Positions 1-9,488 of a DNA stretch of 64,000 nucleotides are shown here, in pieces. The DNA lies in NCBI RefSeq assembly GCF_009208735.1, contig NZ_WFLJ01000002.1, positions 186,001 through 250,000 of the forward strand, read 5' to 3'. The stretch's first letter is position 1, and the number at the start of each line of letters is the position of its first letter. A program made the position numbers and the translations under genes. The notes beneath the pieces are model-generated. The model did no database searches and was not told where the DNA came from. It worked only from the letters and a program-made list of their open reading frames with translations. The stretch is from Janthinobacterium rivuli (GTDB taxonomy: Bacteria; Pseudomonadota; Gammaproteobacteria; Burkholderiales; Burkholderiaceae_D).

Positions 1-317
1 TCGATGCGCACCAGCAGCTGCCCCTCCTTGACGTCCATGAAGTCCTGCACCGTCACTTCCACCACGTAGCCCGACAGCTGCGTGCCGATGATCGTCACCT
101 GCCCGCGCACGGTGGCGTTTTCCGTCGTCACGATGGGACTGGTGAACGGCGGCAAACGCCACGCATACAGCACGATCAGCACGCCCACCAGGGCGACGGC
201 GGCAAAGGCCAGCGCGGACAGCCACTGATGGCGCCGGTCCGGCTGCGCCGTGGAAGGGGCGGCGGGTGCGGCTGCTGGCGCCGTCGATGCTGGTGGCGGG
301 ATGTTATTTTCTGTCAT
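1..317 (-). CDS. HlyD/EmrA-family efflux adaptor, 3' part cut by window edge
   Basis: This is the N-terminal part, about 105 codons, of a membrane-fusion (periplasmic adaptor) protein; the rest lies left of the window. It begins with a Pro/Ala-rich cytoplasmic leader, then one membrane segment (LSALAFAAVALVGVLIVLYA), then the start of the adaptor barrel: 'TTENATVRGQVTIIG' followed by 'QLSGYVVEVTVQDFMDVKEG' is the usual HlyD lipoyl/barrel entry. The ATG at 315-317 overlaps the end of the upstream MFS gene by 14 bp, so the two are translationally coupled. In EmrAB-type systems the adaptor works with a 14-TM DHA2 transporter and an outer-membrane factor. The substrate cannot be read from the sequence. 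Confidence 0.85.
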   Translation of the reverse strand, partial: MTENNIPPPASTAPAAAPAAPSTAQPDRRHQWLSALAFAAVALVGVLIVLYAWRLPPFTSPIVTTENATVRGQVTIIGTQLSGYVVEVTVQDFMDVKEGQLLVRI

Positions 318-1998
318 TGCTCGGTTCCGAATTGGTAATGGGGACGATGGCCATGGCCGTCTGCGCATCGCGCACGGGGCCGACCAGGCGACGCGCGCCG
401 GTGGTGATGCGGGTCCAGGACTGGCTGACCAGCATCCAGATCAGGGTGGCGATGGCGACGCCGGCGATCATCAAGAAGACGTCGTTATAGGCCAGCACAT
501 TGGCTTCGCGCGTGGCGATGGCGCCCAGGCGCGCCACGCCCTGGGTGCTGCGCAGGGCGGGGTCCGTCAGCACGCCGCCATAGGCCGACGCGCCCGACTG
601 CACGCGCGCGGCCACCTGCGGGTCGAGCATGGTCAGGTGCTCGACCAGGTAGCTGGAATGGTATTTTTCGCGCGCCGTCTGGATGGTGCCGACGATGGCC
701 GACCCGAGCAAGCCGCCCAGGTTCTGCGTCATGGTAAACATCACGGAAAAACTCACCAGGTTGCGCGGTTCGGCGATGACGGCGCCCATGCCGGCCACCA
801 TCGTGGGGCCGAGGAAATACGTGCCGCCAAAGGCCAGCAGGAACTGGCTGACATACATGTTGACGGGGCGCGTCTGGCTGGTGGCGTGCGCGTCGATCAG
901 GGCGCCGGCCGCGATCAGCAGCAGCGCGAACATCAGCGAGCGGTGCAGGGTCGCCGGATTGATCGTCAGCGCGCTGACCACCAGGCCCGCCACGCTGCCC
1001 AGCAACACCACGATGAACAGGTTCTGCATCTGGTCCGTGTTCAGGCCCAGCGCCTGCAGGAAACCCACCGCCCCCGTCGATTCGGACAGCACGATGCGAA
1101 ACAGCAGCACCGATAAAAACAGCTTGGCGATCTTGCCCGTGGTGAGCCAGCGCGTATTGAGCAGCGGGCGGGCGCGGTTATGCTCGATGGCCAGCGAGGC
1201 GGCGATCAGCACGATGGAGCCTGCCAGACAAACGCCCACCCACTCGGACTCCATCCACCACGCCGTGCGCCCCTGCGCCAGCACGGCGCACAGCAGGGCC
1301 ACGCCGGGCGCGAACAGGATGAAGGTGAGGAAGTCGAGCGGCTCGAACGTCTGCACGCGGTCGCCGGGCGGCAGTTTCAGGGCCAGCACGCAGCCGAGCG
1401 CCAGCAGGGCCAGTCCCAGCTCGAACAGGTAAAGACCGTGCCATTCGCCGATCTGCAGCAGTTCGGAAGTAAAGATGCGCGCCAGGGGCAGCGCCAGCTG
1501 GGCAAAGCCCAGGCCCAGCACCACGCCTTTCAGGCGGTGCCGCGCGGGAAACGCCTGCAAGGTGTAGTACAGGCCCAGCACGCCCAGCGCGCCGCCCACC
1601 ATGCCATGCGCGGCGCGCACGGCGATCGCCGACGGCAAGGTATTCGCATACAGATGGGCAAAGGTGACGAGCGCGTACAGCACCAGGAACGCTTCCGTAA
1701 ACAGGCGCAGGCCGAACTGCTGGCGGAATTTCACCAGCAGCAGATTCATCGAGACGATGGTCATCACGTAGGCGGCCGGCAGCCATTGCATCTGGTAGGC
1801 ATAGGCGGCCAGCGAACCTTGCAGGTTCAGCAGATTGGCCGTCACCAGGCCGTTGCCCAGTCCTCCCGTCAGCGCGACGATCAGGCCGACGATGAAATAC
1901 GCGACACGCTTGGGCGTCGAATGTTCGGGCATCGATGGCGACCCGGGCAAGGTCGGGCGTTCGCCCGGCCCCCAGGTGCGAGGTGTGTACTTGTCCAT
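304..1998 (-). CDS. DHA2-family MFS drug transporter (EmrB/QacA-like)
   Basis: A 564-aa multi-spanning inner-membrane protein. After a short hydrophilic leader it has about 14 hydrophobic segments starting near residue 31 (VAYFIVGLIVALTGGLGNGL), the layout of DHA2 proton-driven exporters. A loop carrying GMVGGALGVLGLYYTLQAFP sits where the family has its antiporter motif. It lies directly upstream of, and overlaps, the HlyD-type adaptor gene, so the pair most likely forms an EmrAB-like tripartite exporter of hydrophobic toxicants. The long soluble segment late in the protein (residues about 450-510) matches the periplasmic loop common in EmrB relatives. The substrate is unknown. Confidence 0.85.
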   Translation of the reverse strand: MDKYTPRTWGPGERPTLPGSPSMPEHSTPKRVAYFIVGLIVALTGGLGNGLVTANLLNLQGSLAAYAYQMQWLPAAYVMTIVSMNLLLVKFRQQFGLRLFTEAFLVLYALVTFAHLYANTLPSAIAVRAAHGMVGGALGVLGLYYTLQAFPARHRLKGVVLGLGFAQLALPLARIFTSELLQIGEWHGLYLFELGLALLALGCVLALKLPPGDRVQTFEPLDFLTFILFAPGVALLCAVLAQGRTAWWMESEWVGVCLAGSIVLIAASLAIEHNRARPLLNTRWLTTGKIAKLFLSVLLFRIVLSESTGAVGFLQALGLNTDQMQNLFIVVLLGSVAGLVVSALTINPATLHRSLMFALLLIAAGALIDAHATSQTRPVNMYVSQFLLAFGGTYFLGPTMVAGMGAVIAEPRNLVSFSVMFTMTQNLGGLLGSAIVGTIQTAREKYHSSYLVEHLTMLDPQVAARVQSGASAYGGVLTDPALRSTQGVARLGAIATREANVLAYNDVFLMIAGVAIATLIWMLVSQSWTRITTGARRLVGPVRDAQTAMAIVPITNSEPSNDRK

Positions 1999-2182
1999 GC
2001 GGTAATCGCGATCCGGTTTGCTGAAGCCGTTCCTTGCCGCTATCGAAATAGTTGCAAATGAACAGTTCTAGTCAGCAGCATATCACCGCAGGACGTTTTT
2101 ATTGTTTACATTGTTGCATGGCGTTGCGCGTGCCGCGCAAACCGGGTAAGCAACGGGACCGGTCCGTTGCTGATGCAAGCAA

Positions 2183-4594
2183 TCACACCCTCGGCGGGTC
2201 CGTTTCGCGCGCAAACGCCCGGTGCGCGGCCAGCGCCTTCTTGAACGCGGCCACGGCTTTCACCACGTCGCCGGAAGGCGCGACGATGATCGCCGGGTCG
2301 GGTTTGCCATCGGGCAGTGACGCCGGTATGCCCGCCTTGTCCAGCAAACCCTTGCCCGCGCCGACGGCCAGCATCGGCTTGCAGTGGCGGTATTGCAGGC
2401 GCAGGAAGTCGAGCGCATTGGCGTCGCTGCCCAGCTGCTGCACGGCGCCCTGGCCTTCCGGCACCACGACGGCGTCGAACAGCACGGCCGGTCCCGCCTC
2501 GAGCGAGATTTCCACGTCGAGCGGCGCGCCGCCGCTGGTGTCGACTTTCCCCAGGTGGCTGCCCACCAGGCGCGGCACGGCGCCATCGGCCAGCAGCGAG
2601 GCATAGATGCTGCGCACCTGCGCGCCATCGCTGCCCGGTCCCACCAGGATGGCTACGCGCAGCGTATGGATGCCCGTCTTGCCGGGACGGAAAAAGAGCG
2701 ACAGGGCCGGCGATGGCGGATATATGGGGATCGGCAGCATGGAAGCGCGCGGCATGACGGGCGGCAGGGCCAGGCCCAGGCCATCGGCCAGGCGCTGCGC
2801 CAGGGTCTCGTCGACGTTGCGCAGCATGGCGACGATGCGCTGGCGGATGGCCACCGTCTGCACCTTGCTCAGCTCGAAGCGGAACGCATGCACGATATGG
2901 TCTTGCTCGACCGGCGTCTGGCTGATCCAGAACAGGCGCGCCTGGCCGAAATGCTCGGCGAATTTTTCGGGCTTGCCGCGCACCTTGTCGCCTTCGGCGG
3001 ATGCGGGAAAACTGTTGAAACCCTTCGCGCCCGCCTGGAATGGACAGCCGCCCGCCAGCGAATTGGGCTCGTACGCGACCCGGCCCCGGTTGATGGCCTG
3101 GCGATGGATGCCGTCGCGCTGGTTGTTGTGCACGGGCGCCAGCGGGGAGTTGATGGGGATTTCATGGAAGTTGGCGCCGCCCAGCCGCGTGAGTTGCGTG
3201 TCCACATACGAGTGGATACGGCCCTGCAGCAGCGGATCGTTGGAAAAATCGATACCGGGCACGATGTGCGCCGTGCAAAAGGCCACCTGCTCCGTCTCGG
3301 CGAAGAAATTGTCGGGATTGCGGTTCAAGACCATTTTGCCGACGGGGACCAGCGGCACCAGTTCTTCGGGAATCAGTTTGGTGGGATCGAGCACGTCGAA
3401 GGGGAAGGCTTCCGCCTGCGCTTCCGTGAACACCTGGAAGGACAGCTCGTATTCGGGATATTCGCCGCACTCGATGGCTTCCCACAGGTCGCGCCGGTGG
3501 AAATCGGAATCGGCGCCGCTGATCTTGACGGCTTCGTCCCACACGAGCGAATGCGTGCCGGCCATCGGCGACCAGTGGAATTTGCAGAACACGGACTGGC
3601 CCTTGGCATTGACCAGGCGGAAGGTATGCACGCCAAAGCCCTGCATCATGCGGAAACTGCGCGGGATGGCGCGGTCGGACATGGCCCACATCAGCATGTG
3701 CGTGATTTCCGGCGACAGCGAGGCGAAGTCCCAGAAGGTGTCATGCGCGCTGGCCGCCTGCGGCATGCCATTGTGCGGCTCGGGCTTGACGGCGTGCACC
3801 AGGTCAGGGAACTTCATCGCATCCTGAATGAAGAAGACGGGGATGTTGTTGCCGACCAGGTCCCAGTTGCCCTCGTCCGTATAAAACTTCACGGCGAAGC
3901 CGCGCACGTCGCGCGCCGTATCGGTGGAACCGCGCTCGCCGGCTACCGTGGAAAAGCGCACGAAGACGGGCGTGCGCTTGCCCGCCTTGGCGAACAGTTT
4001 GGCGCGCGTCAGCTTGCCTTGCTCCTTGTAGCATTCGAAGTAGCCGTGGGCGGCCGAACCGCGCGCATGCACGACGCGCTCGGGGATGCGTTCATGGTCG
4101 AAATGCGTGAGCTTTTCACGCAGGATAAAATCTTCCATCAGGGTGGGGCCGCGCAAGCCCGCCTTCAGCGAATTCTGGTTGTCGCCCACGGGCACGCCCT
4201 GGTTGGTTGTCAGCACGCAGCCGCTGTCGTCGCTACGGGCGCCATCCAGCGAGGCGTTGCGGGCATTCTCGCCCAGTGCGGGCTGGCCATCGCCCGTCTT
4301 CGGAGAAGCTAGCGTTTCGCCCGTGGTGCTGGCCGTGGCCAGCGGGTCGCCCGTTGCCACATGCACGCCTTCGGCCGGCGTGCGCGCCGCCTCGCCATAC
4401 TGGCCCTCCTCCTTGGGATTGGCTGCCATGGCGGCCGACAGCTGCTGGCCGGCGGCCGTCTTTTGCAGCAGCGCGCGGGCCACGTCATTGTCCGCGCCCA
4501 GGCTGTGCGGCGCGTTGCCGTCGGATGGGCCGGACATGCTGCTCAAGACGGAACCCGCACCGTCGGTGGACGGCGTTTTCTTGTTGGTAGCCAT
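2183..4594 (-). CDS. katE: Large-subunit monofunctional catalase (HPII type)
   Basis: Decomposes hydrogen peroxide to water and oxygen in the cytoplasm. The 803-aa length is that of clade 2 (HPII/KatE) catalases with a C-terminal class-I glutamine-amidotransferase-like domain. Visible signatures are the active-site His region [20 protein letters not shown], the distal region [20 protein letters not shown], the heme-binding Asn region [16 protein letters not shown], and the proximal tyrosine motif [11 protein letters not shown]. The flavodoxin-like C-terminal domain follows from about residue 650 ([15 protein letters not shown]). The start at 4594 is chosen because AGGAGA lies 5 nt upstream; an in-frame ATG at 4702 would overlap a better-supported small gene. 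The N-terminal 110 residues are a low-complexity hydrophilic extension typical of HPII. Confidence 0.93.
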   Translation of the reverse strand: MATNKKTPSTDGAGSVLSSMSGPSDGNAPHSLGADNDVARALLQKTAAGQQLSAAMAANPKEEGQYGEAARTPAEGVHVATGDPLATASTTGETLASPKTGDGQPALGENARNASLDGARSDDSGCVLTTNQGVPVGDNQNSLKAGLRGPTLMEDFILREKLTHFDHERIPERVVHARGSAAHGYFECYKEQGKLTRAKLFAKAGKRTPVFVRFSTVAGERGSTDTARDVRGFAVKFYTDEGNWDLVGNNIPVFFIQDAMKFPDLVHAVKPEPHNGMPQAASAHDTFWDFASLSPEITHMLMWAMSDRAIPRSFRMMQGFGVHTFRLVNAKGQSVFCKFHWSPMAGTHSLVWDEAVKISGADSDFHRRDLWEAIECGEYPEYELSFQVFTEAQAEAFPFDVLDPTKLIPEELVPLVPVGKMVLNRNPDNFFAETEQVAFCTAHIVPGIDFSNDPLLQGRIHSYVDTQLTRLGGANFHEIPINSPLAPVHNNQRDGIHRQAINRGRVAYEPNSLAGGCPFQAGAKGFNSFPASAEGDKVRGKPEKFAEHFGQARLFWISQTPVEQDHIVHAFRFELSKVQTVAIRQRIVAMLRNVDETLAQRLADGLGLALPPVMPRASMLPIPIYPPSPALSLFFRPGKTGIHTLRVAILVGPGSDGAQVRSIYASLLADGAVPRLVGSHLGKVDTSGGAPLDVEISLEAGPAVLFDAVVVPEGQGAVQQLGSDANALDFLRLQYRHCKPMLAVGAGKGLLDKAGIPASLPDGKPDPAIIVAPSGDVVKAVAAFKKALAAHRAFARETDPPRV

Positions 4595-4644
4595 TACGTC
4601 TCCTGTGAGTAGTTTGCCCCGGGAGAACGCCACAACTTCCTCAT

Positions 4645-4719
4645 TCAGCGCACAAACAGGGCAATCAAAACAATGATGGGAATAGGTATGCCGATCAACC
4701 ACAACAAAATGGAGCGCAT
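4645..4719 (-). CDS. 24-aa predicted membrane peptide
   Basis: A very short gene on the minus strand, starting MRSILLWLIGIPIPI and ending in Val-Arg, with one hydrophobic segment covering nearly the whole peptide. A strong ribosome-binding site (AAGGAGAG) lies 5 nt before the ATG, which is the main support. It ends about 50 bp upstream of katE in the same orientation, so the two may share a transcript. I do not recognise a function. The Pro-interrupted helix and terminal basic residue suggest a small inner-membrane stress peptide, but that is inference. Confidence 0.6.
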   Translation of the reverse strand: MRSILLWLIGIPIPIIVLIALFVR

Positions 4720-4763
4720 CTTCACTCTCCTTTACTGCCTGCTACTAGCTACTACCTTGTGCG

Positions 4764-4813
4764 CGTGGGCGCTGTTCCGCACCGCCATGACGGCGTAGGG
4801 AACAGCGCCCACG
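4764..4813. other. Long perfect inverted repeat (hairpin)
   Basis: The 15-bp arm CGTGGGCGCTGTTCC (4764-4778) is repeated exactly in inverse at 4799-4813, and the loop contains a further 4-bp stem. It lies just downstream of the DUF883 gene stop and upstream of the 24-aa peptide gene. There is no T-run on either side, so it is a weak candidate for intrinsic termination. It may instead act as an mRNA-stabilising or attenuating structure. Confidence 0.6.
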
Positions 4814-4842
4814 ACAAATACCGGCCAGGAAGGCGTCAAACT

Positions 4843-5196
4843 TTATTTACGCGAGCCCAGCAATTTCGACAGGCCATACCCGGCCGCTGCCGCGATCAGC
4901 AAGGACATGGCCGGGCGCTCGCGCACATAATCGCGGCCCGTTTCGCCGGCGCGCTGGCAGGCGGCGCCCAATTGCTTGCCGCGCGCCCTCAGGGTTTCGG
5001 AGGCTTTGCTGACGGTGTCGCTGACCTGCTCGATGCGGTCGCCCACCTGGTCCACGCCGTCGTGGGCGCGCGTGGCCACCTTGTCGGCCAGGGGCTGGGC
5101 CTGGCTTGCCACCTTGTCGATGGTGCGGTGCAAATCCTGGCGGGCATCCTGGGCGGTGCCGTTCATCTCGGAGCTGGTTTTTTCAATCGCGTTCAT
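4843..5196 (-). CDS. DUF883 (ElaB/YqjD-like) protein
   Basis: A 117-aa protein with a long amphipathic, Gln/Asp/Lys-rich helical stretch (residues 1-95) followed by a short C-terminal hydrophobic segment (MSLLIAAAAGYGLSKLLGSR). This is the plan of ElaB/YqjD family proteins, C-terminally membrane-anchored and in Escherichia coli ribosome-associated in stationary phase. The start has AAAGGA upstream. The preceding motif YVRERPAMS resembles the 'VREHPW' signature of the family. It lies with the catalase and a small membrane peptide, consistent with a general stress role, which is inferred from context only. Confidence 0.8.
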   Translation of the reverse strand: MNAIEKTSSEMNGTAQDARQDLHRTIDKVASQAQPLADKVATRAHDGVDQVGDRIEQVSDTVSKASETLRARGKQLGAACQRAGETGRDYVRERPAMSLLIAAAAGYGLSKLLGSRK

Positions 5197-5402
5197 GATG
5201 GTTTCCTTTAACAGTGAATAATTTCAACCATGCTCGATGCCGTGACCGAATCATGATTCTCCTCGCTTCAGGGGAAAAGAAGCGGCTAAACGCTGCCGGG
5301 CTGAGCCATATCAAACAGTGGATCAGCAGCAAGCTGTTAGCACCACCTTAACCGCGCCTGCCTCGCGCCACCGTGCGTTGCCACACCTTGAGGCGCAGAC
5401 TT

Positions 5403-5572
5403 AAATTCCTGTTGGAAATAGCAATCGCCGCCGGCCTGGCGAGCACTATCCTGGCCGCATGACGCCATGTCGGCCAAGATAGGATGCTGGGGAAGCAACG
5501 AGGAGGCGTGCGTGAAGCTCAGCTGAAGACAAAGCCGGCCCCGCATAAATGTATGGATTCCAACAGGAATTT
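5403..5572. promoter_or_regulatory. Paired 15-bp inverted sites upstream of MocR gene
   Basis: AAATTCCTGTTGGAA at 5403-5417 recurs as its exact reverse complement at 5558-5572, with centres about 155 bp apart. The right copy lies about 40 bp before the regulator's start codon. Two distant identical sites in opposite orientation fit a looping operator bound by a dimeric regulator. The natural candidate is the adjacent MocR-type protein, but this is inference. Confidence 0.5.
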
Positions 5573-5605
5573 TATGCATAATGTCGGCAACAATATCCAT
5601 ACATT
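5548..5605. promoter_or_regulatory. Inverted repeat at MocR promoter
   Basis: AATGTATGGA (5548-5557) and its exact complement TCCATACATT (5596-5605) flank a core that also contains GCATAAA/TTTATGC arms (5543-5549, 5572-5578). The nested dyads end 8 nt before the ATG, where an autoregulatory operator would be expected. Which protein binds is not shown by sequence. Confidence 0.5.
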
Positions 5606-5613
5606 AAGACCAC

Positions 5614-7014
5614 ATGTCCGAGCCAAAATCCATGCAAGATGCAAGCCAGGCCAACGCCTGGCTCACGCCGTTCGTGCAGCACGGCGGACCGCGCTATCTG
5701 CAGATCGCCGACATGCTCGAGCGCGCGATGTCCGACGGCAGCCTGCGCCCCGGCGACCGCCTGCCGCCGCAGCGCCGGCTCGCCGCGCTGTTCCAGATCG
5801 ACCTGACGACGGTGACACGCGCCTATGACGAGGCCAAGCGCCGCAACCTGCTGGAGGGACAGGGCGCGCGCGGCACCTATGTGGCGGCGCCGAAAGTCGA
5901 ATTGACGCAAATGCTGGACCTGAGCATGAACATCCCGCCGCCGCCCGTGGGCGTGGATTTCGACGATCTGCTGAAACAGGGACTGGCGCAGGTGCTGCTG
6001 CGCACGGACAGCGATTTATTGATGAGCTATCACCTGGGTGGCGGCGGCAAAGCGGACCGCACGGCCGGCGCCGCCTGGCTGGCGCCCATGTTCGGCGATG
6101 TCGACGCGGAGCACGTCGTGGCCTGTCCCGGCGCGCAGGCGGCGCTGGCGGCGCTGATACTGACCCTCAGCCGTCCCGGCGACACCATCCTGACGGAAGC
6201 GGCCGTGTATCCTGGCTTGCGCACGGCGGCGGGCCAGCTGAACCGCAAGGCCGTCGCCGTGGAAGCGGACGCCGACGGCATGCTGCCCGAAGCGCTGGAA
6301 AAGGCCGGCCGCAAGCACCACGCGCGCCTCGTGTACTTGAACCCCACCCTGCAAAACCCCACGGCGCACACCATGCCGGCCGCGCGCCGCCTGGCCATCA
6401 CGCAGGTGGCGCAGCGCTGCGGCATGCACATCATCGAGGATGACCCGTACTGGCTGCTGGCCTCCGACGCGCCGCCCCCGCTGGCGCACTACGCGCCGGA
6501 CCACGTGTCGCATATCGCCACCCTGTCGAAATGCCTCGCGCCCGGCCTGCGCATGGCCTACACCCTGATCGCCGACGCGCAGCTGCGCGAGCGCTTCCTG
6601 CATGCCCTGCGCTCGTTTTCCCTGATGGCCACACCCGTGACGATGGCGCTGACGACGCAGTGGATACACGACGGCTCCGCGCACGCACTGCTGGCCGGCA
6701 TACGCAGCGAGGCCGATGCGCGCCAGGACGTCATCCGCACCATCCTGACGGGCACCAGCCACCCGCGCAGCGACGGCATCCACGTATGGTTTTCGCTGCC
6801 CAGCTACTGGACCTCGCGCGAACTGGCCGCCACCGCCCGCGCCCAGGGCGTGGCCGTCACGGCTTCCGACGCCTTCTACGACAGCCGTCCGCCAAACGCC
6901 ATCCGCATCTCTCTGGGCAGCATCCGCGACCGCGCGCGGCTGGTCAACGCATTGAAGAAATTATCGCTGCTGCTGGCGCACAAGCCGGCCGTGCCGCGCG
7001 AATGCGTGATCTAG
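5614..7014 (+). CDS. MocR-type GntR/aminotransferase transcriptional regulator
   Basis: A 466-aa fusion of an N-terminal GntR winged helix (residues about 20-90, GDRLPPQRRLAALFQIDLTT) and a fold-type-I aminotransferase-like domain. The latter shows HIIEDDPYW and the PLP-lysine context IATLSKCLAPGLRMAY (Lys near residue 310), so the cofactor site looks intact. MocR proteins such as GabR and PdxR sense PLP or amino-compound aldimines and control neighbouring genes and themselves. No obvious metabolic target is divergent here; the partner upstream is a DUF883 gene. There is no strong Shine-Dalgarno before 5614. The nested dyads upstream suggest autoregulation. Confidence 0.9.
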   Translation: MSEPKSMQDASQANAWLTPFVQHGGPRYLQIADMLERAMSDGSLRPGDRLPPQRRLAALFQIDLTTVTRAYDEAKRRNLLEGQGARGTYVAAPKVELTQMLDLSMNIPPPPVGVDFDDLLKQGLAQVLLRTDSDLLMSYHLGGGGKADRTAGAAWLAPMFGDVDAEHVVACPGAQAALAALILTLSRPGDTILTEAAVYPGLRTAAGQLNRKAVAVEADADGMLPEALEKAGRKHHARLVYLNPTLQNPTAHTMPAARRLAITQVAQRCGMHIIEDDPYWLLASDAPPPLAHYAPDHVSHIATLSKCLAPGLRMAYTLIADAQLRERFLHALRSFSLMATPVTMALTTQWIHDGSAHALLAGIRSEADARQDVIRTILTGTSHPRSDGIHVWFSLPSYWTSRELAATARAQGVAVTASDAFYDSRPPNAIRISLGSIRDRARLVNALKKLSLLLAHKPAVPRECVI

Positions 7015-7424
7015 CCGCGCAGCCGCGCGTCGAGCGAGTAGCGTCCCGCGCCGCCGATGGCGATGGTGCCGAAGACGATGATCAGCAGCCAGCCGAACTG
7101 GCCGTCGGCGATGCTCCAGTCAGGGTGCACGAGCAGCATCGACACGCCCAGCAGGAACAGCAGGGGCAGGCAGGCCAGGCGCGTCAGCAAGCCGGCGGCG
7201 ATCAGCAGCGGGCAGAGGATTTCCGCGAACAGGGCGCAATACAGGGTGACGGCGCGGCCCAGGTGCAGCGGGTCGTCGATGTGCGCCAGTTCCTGGGAAA
7301 AGTGCAGCAGCTTGGGCAAGCCGTGCACGTGCAGCACCAGCAGCGCGCCCGCCACGCGCGCAAACAGCAAGCCGGCATCGGGTAAGAAGGGGCCGGCCAG
7401 CGCCGCCATCCAGTTTTTCTTCAT
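7011..7424 (-). CDS. DoxX-family membrane protein
   Basis: A 137-aa inner-membrane protein with four hydrophobic segments. It shows the DoxX hallmark sequence [20 protein letters not shown] near the N-terminus and [19 protein letters not shown] in the middle. The start at 7424 (MKKNWMAAL) has GGAG upstream; the longer in-frame start at 7460 lacks one. The gene converges on and shares its stop region with the MocR gene. DoxX proteins have been linked to thiosulfate:quinone oxidoreductase and to redox stress, but the specific role is not evident here. Confidence 0.82.
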   Translation of the reverse strand: MKKNWMAALAGPFLPDAGLLFARVAGALLVLHVHGLPKLLHFSQELAHIDDPLHLGRAVTLYCALFAEILCPLLIAAGLLTRLACLPLLFLLGVSMLLVHPDWSIADGQFGWLLIIVFGTIAIGGAGRYSLDARLRG

Positions 7425-7599
7425 GTTCGCTCCATTGAAAAGCCAGGCGGCACGGCGCACCGCTGCCGGCCATCATAGGCAAGCGCCCGCCCGGGCGCGA
7501 CTGGTCTTTTGGCAGAGGCGCCCGCGCGCGCGAAGGCCTAGACTCAGTGATGCCCAGCCTTGCCTGGCCTCCCTCCCCCATCCCCGAAGGAAATGCATC

Positions 7600-8580
7600 A
7601 TGTCGAAGAAAATCGAAGCCGAAGAAGTCAACTCCCGCCGCAAGCTGCTCGTCAGCGTCGCCGGTGTGGCCGCCGGTGCGGGCCTGCTGGCCGCCGGTGG
7701 CGCCAGCGCCGCCGCCAAGCCTGCCGCTGCCGCAGCCGCCGCGCCGGGCAAGCTCACCGTCAACAGCATCACCGTCAAGGATGGCACCGTCATCCATTTC
7801 AAGGACTGGGGCACGGGCACGCCCGTCGTCTTCAGCCACGGCTGGCCCCTGCAGGGCGACGCCTGGGAAGACCAGATGATGTTCCTGGCCAGCCACGGTT
7901 ACCGCGTCATCGCGCACGACCGCCGCGGCCACGGCTTGTCCAGCCAGCCTTGGCAGGGCAATGACATGGATACTTACGCCGACGACCTGGCCACCCTGCT
8001 CGACGCGCTCGACATCAAGGGCGCGACCCTGGTCGGCCATTCGACGGGCGGCGGCGAAGTGGCGCGCTACATCGGCCGCCATGGCGAAAAGCGCGTGGCC
8101 AAGGCCGTGCTGGTGGGCGCCGTGCCGCCGCAGATGGTCAAGTCGGAGACCAATCCGGGCGGCTTGCCGATGTCCGTCTTCGACGGCATCCGCGCCGGCG
8201 TGCTGGCCGACCGCTCGCAATTCTTCAAGGACCTGACGGTGCCGTTCTTCGGCGCCAACCGTCCCGGCAACAAGGTATCGCAAGGCATGCGCGACACCTT
8301 CTGGCTGCAGGGCATGCAGTGCGGCATCAAGAACGCCTACGATTGCATCAAGCAGTTTTCCGAGACGGACTTCACGGCCGACCTGAAGAAGATCTCCGTG
8401 CCGACCCTGGTGGTGCACGGCGGCGACGACCAGATCGTGCCTATCGACGCGTCCGGCAAGGCGGCGGCAAAGCTCATCAAGAACGCCAAGCTGGTCATCT
8501 ATGAAGGCGCGCCGCACGGCTTGCCGGCCACCCACAAGGACCGCCTGAACGAAGACTTGCTGGCCTTTATCAAGTCCTGA
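7600..8580 (+). CDS. Tat-exported alpha/beta hydrolase (non-heme chloroperoxidase-like)
   Basis: A 326-aa alpha/beta-hydrolase. The N-terminus has a twin-arginine signal ([20 protein letters not shown]) followed by an Ala-rich linker to about residue 48, so the product is predicted to be periplasmic. The catalytic core shows an oxyanion-hole region ([11 protein letters not shown]), the nucleophile elbow GHSTGGG (Ser near residue 148), an acid-loop HGGDDQIVP and the catalytic His in GAPHGL. These are the features of the cofactor-free haloperoxidase/esterase group. The true substrate is not predictable. The start ATG is preceded by GAAGGAAATGC. It is followed 165 bp later by a two-component pair. 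Confidence 0.88.
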   Translation: MSKKIEAEEVNSRRKLLVSVAGVAAGAGLLAAGGASAAAKPAAAAAAAPGKLTVNSITVKDGTVIHFKDWGTGTPVVFSHGWPLQGDAWEDQMMFLASHGYRVIAHDRRGHGLSSQPWQGNDMDTYADDLATLLDALDIKGATLVGHSTGGGEVARYIGRHGEKRVAKAVLVGAVPPQMVKSETNPGGLPMSVFDGIRAGVLADRSQFFKDLTVPFFGANRPGNKVSQGMRDTFWLQGMQCGIKNAYDCIKQFSETDFTADLKKISVPTLVVHGGDDQIVPIDASGKAAAKLIKNAKLVIYEGAPHGLPATHKDRLNEDLLAFIKS

Positions 8581-8744
8581 TCCGCTCTTCGCTTCCCGCA
8601 CCGCCGGCCCGCCCGGCGGTGTTTCCCGCCACAGCCTTGCAAAAAAACCGTCCGCCTCCCCCATTCGTATAAGTGCCCTGGCGACGATGCCATGCATACT
8701 TGTTGCAATGCGGCATCCGCCGCGACAGCGACAGGAGCACGGCG

Positions 8745-9488
8745 ATGGCCAGCATGCATTATTTCCCTCAGCAACTAGACCCCGGCCTGGCGCAGGCGCA
8801 GTGCATGAGCGGCATGGGCGGCATGGGCGAATTTGCCGCGTCGGTCGCGCACGAGGTGCGCCAGCCGCTGGCCGCCATCGCGCTCAATGCCGATGCCGCC
8901 TTGCGCTGGCTCGACCACGACCCGCCCCGCCTCGACGAGGCGCGCGCGGCGCTGGCCCTGGTCGCCAGCGCCGGCAGCCATGCCAGCGCCGTGCTGCGCA
9001 GCGTGCATGGCCTGGCCTGCAACGTGCCGGGCAGCCACGATCATTTTGTCGCCGACGACGCCGTGCAGGAGTTGCTGCCGCTGTTGCGCGCGCCACTGCA
9101 ACGCCACGCCATCCACCTGGAAACGCAGCTGGCGCCGGGCCGCCCGCTGCTGCAGGCCGACCCGGCACAATTCCGGCAAGTCATCCTGAACCTGCTGATG
9201 AACGCCATCGAGGCCCTGCAGGGTACCAGCGACCGGCCGCGCACGGTGCTGCTGTCTTCGCGCGTGGACGGGGGCGTGCAGCATTTCAGCGTCGCCGACA
9301 ATGGCGCCGGCATCGCGCCGCAGGCGGCCGAGCGCCTCTACCACGCCCTGTATTCCAGCAAGCCGGACGGCATGGGCATGGGCCTGGCGATCTGCCGCCG
9401 CATCCTCGACGCGCACGGCGGCCGCCTGTGGCATGCGCCCGGCGCGCCGCACGGCACAGTCTTCCACTTCACCCTGCCAGCACGATGA
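8745..9488 (+). CDS. Soluble sensor histidine kinase, no input domain
   Basis: A 247-aa protein that is almost only a kinase core. The HisKA box is SVAHEVRQPLAAIALNADAA with the phosphorylated His near residue 36. The HATPase domain follows, with N-box NLLMNAIEAL, G1 DNGAGI and G2 GMGMGLAICRRIL. No membrane segment or sensory domain precedes it, so input must come from a partner or from the short N-terminus. The ATG at 8745 has AGGAG upstream. Its stop overlaps the start of the following response regulator (ATGA), so the two form a coupled pair. Confidence 0.9.
   Translation: MASMHYFPQQLDPGLAQAQCMSGMGGMGEFAASVAHEVRQPLAAIALNADAALRWLDHDPPRLDEARAALALVASAGSHASAVLRSVHGLACNVPGSHDHFVADDAVQELLPLLRAPLQRHAIHLETQLAPGRPLLQADPAQFRQVILNLLMNAIEALQGTSDRPRTVLLSSRVDGGVQHFSVADNGAGIAPQAAERLYHALYSSKPDGMGMGLAICRRILDAHGGRLWHAPGAPHGTVFHFTLPAR

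Larger units (their letters stand above)
5197..5613. other. Intergenic control region between divergent genes
   Basis: A 417-bp gap between the leftward DUF883 gene and the rightward MocR gene. I see no credible gene. It holds two sets of inverted repeats listed separately, clustered next to the MocR start, and probably both promoters. Confidence 0.6.

Noticed and set aside
2384..4312. 642-codon open frame antisense to katE
   Set aside because: It mirrors the catalase gene in GC-rich DNA, has an Arg/His/Gly/Gln-rich composition without domains, and the catalase frame is certain.
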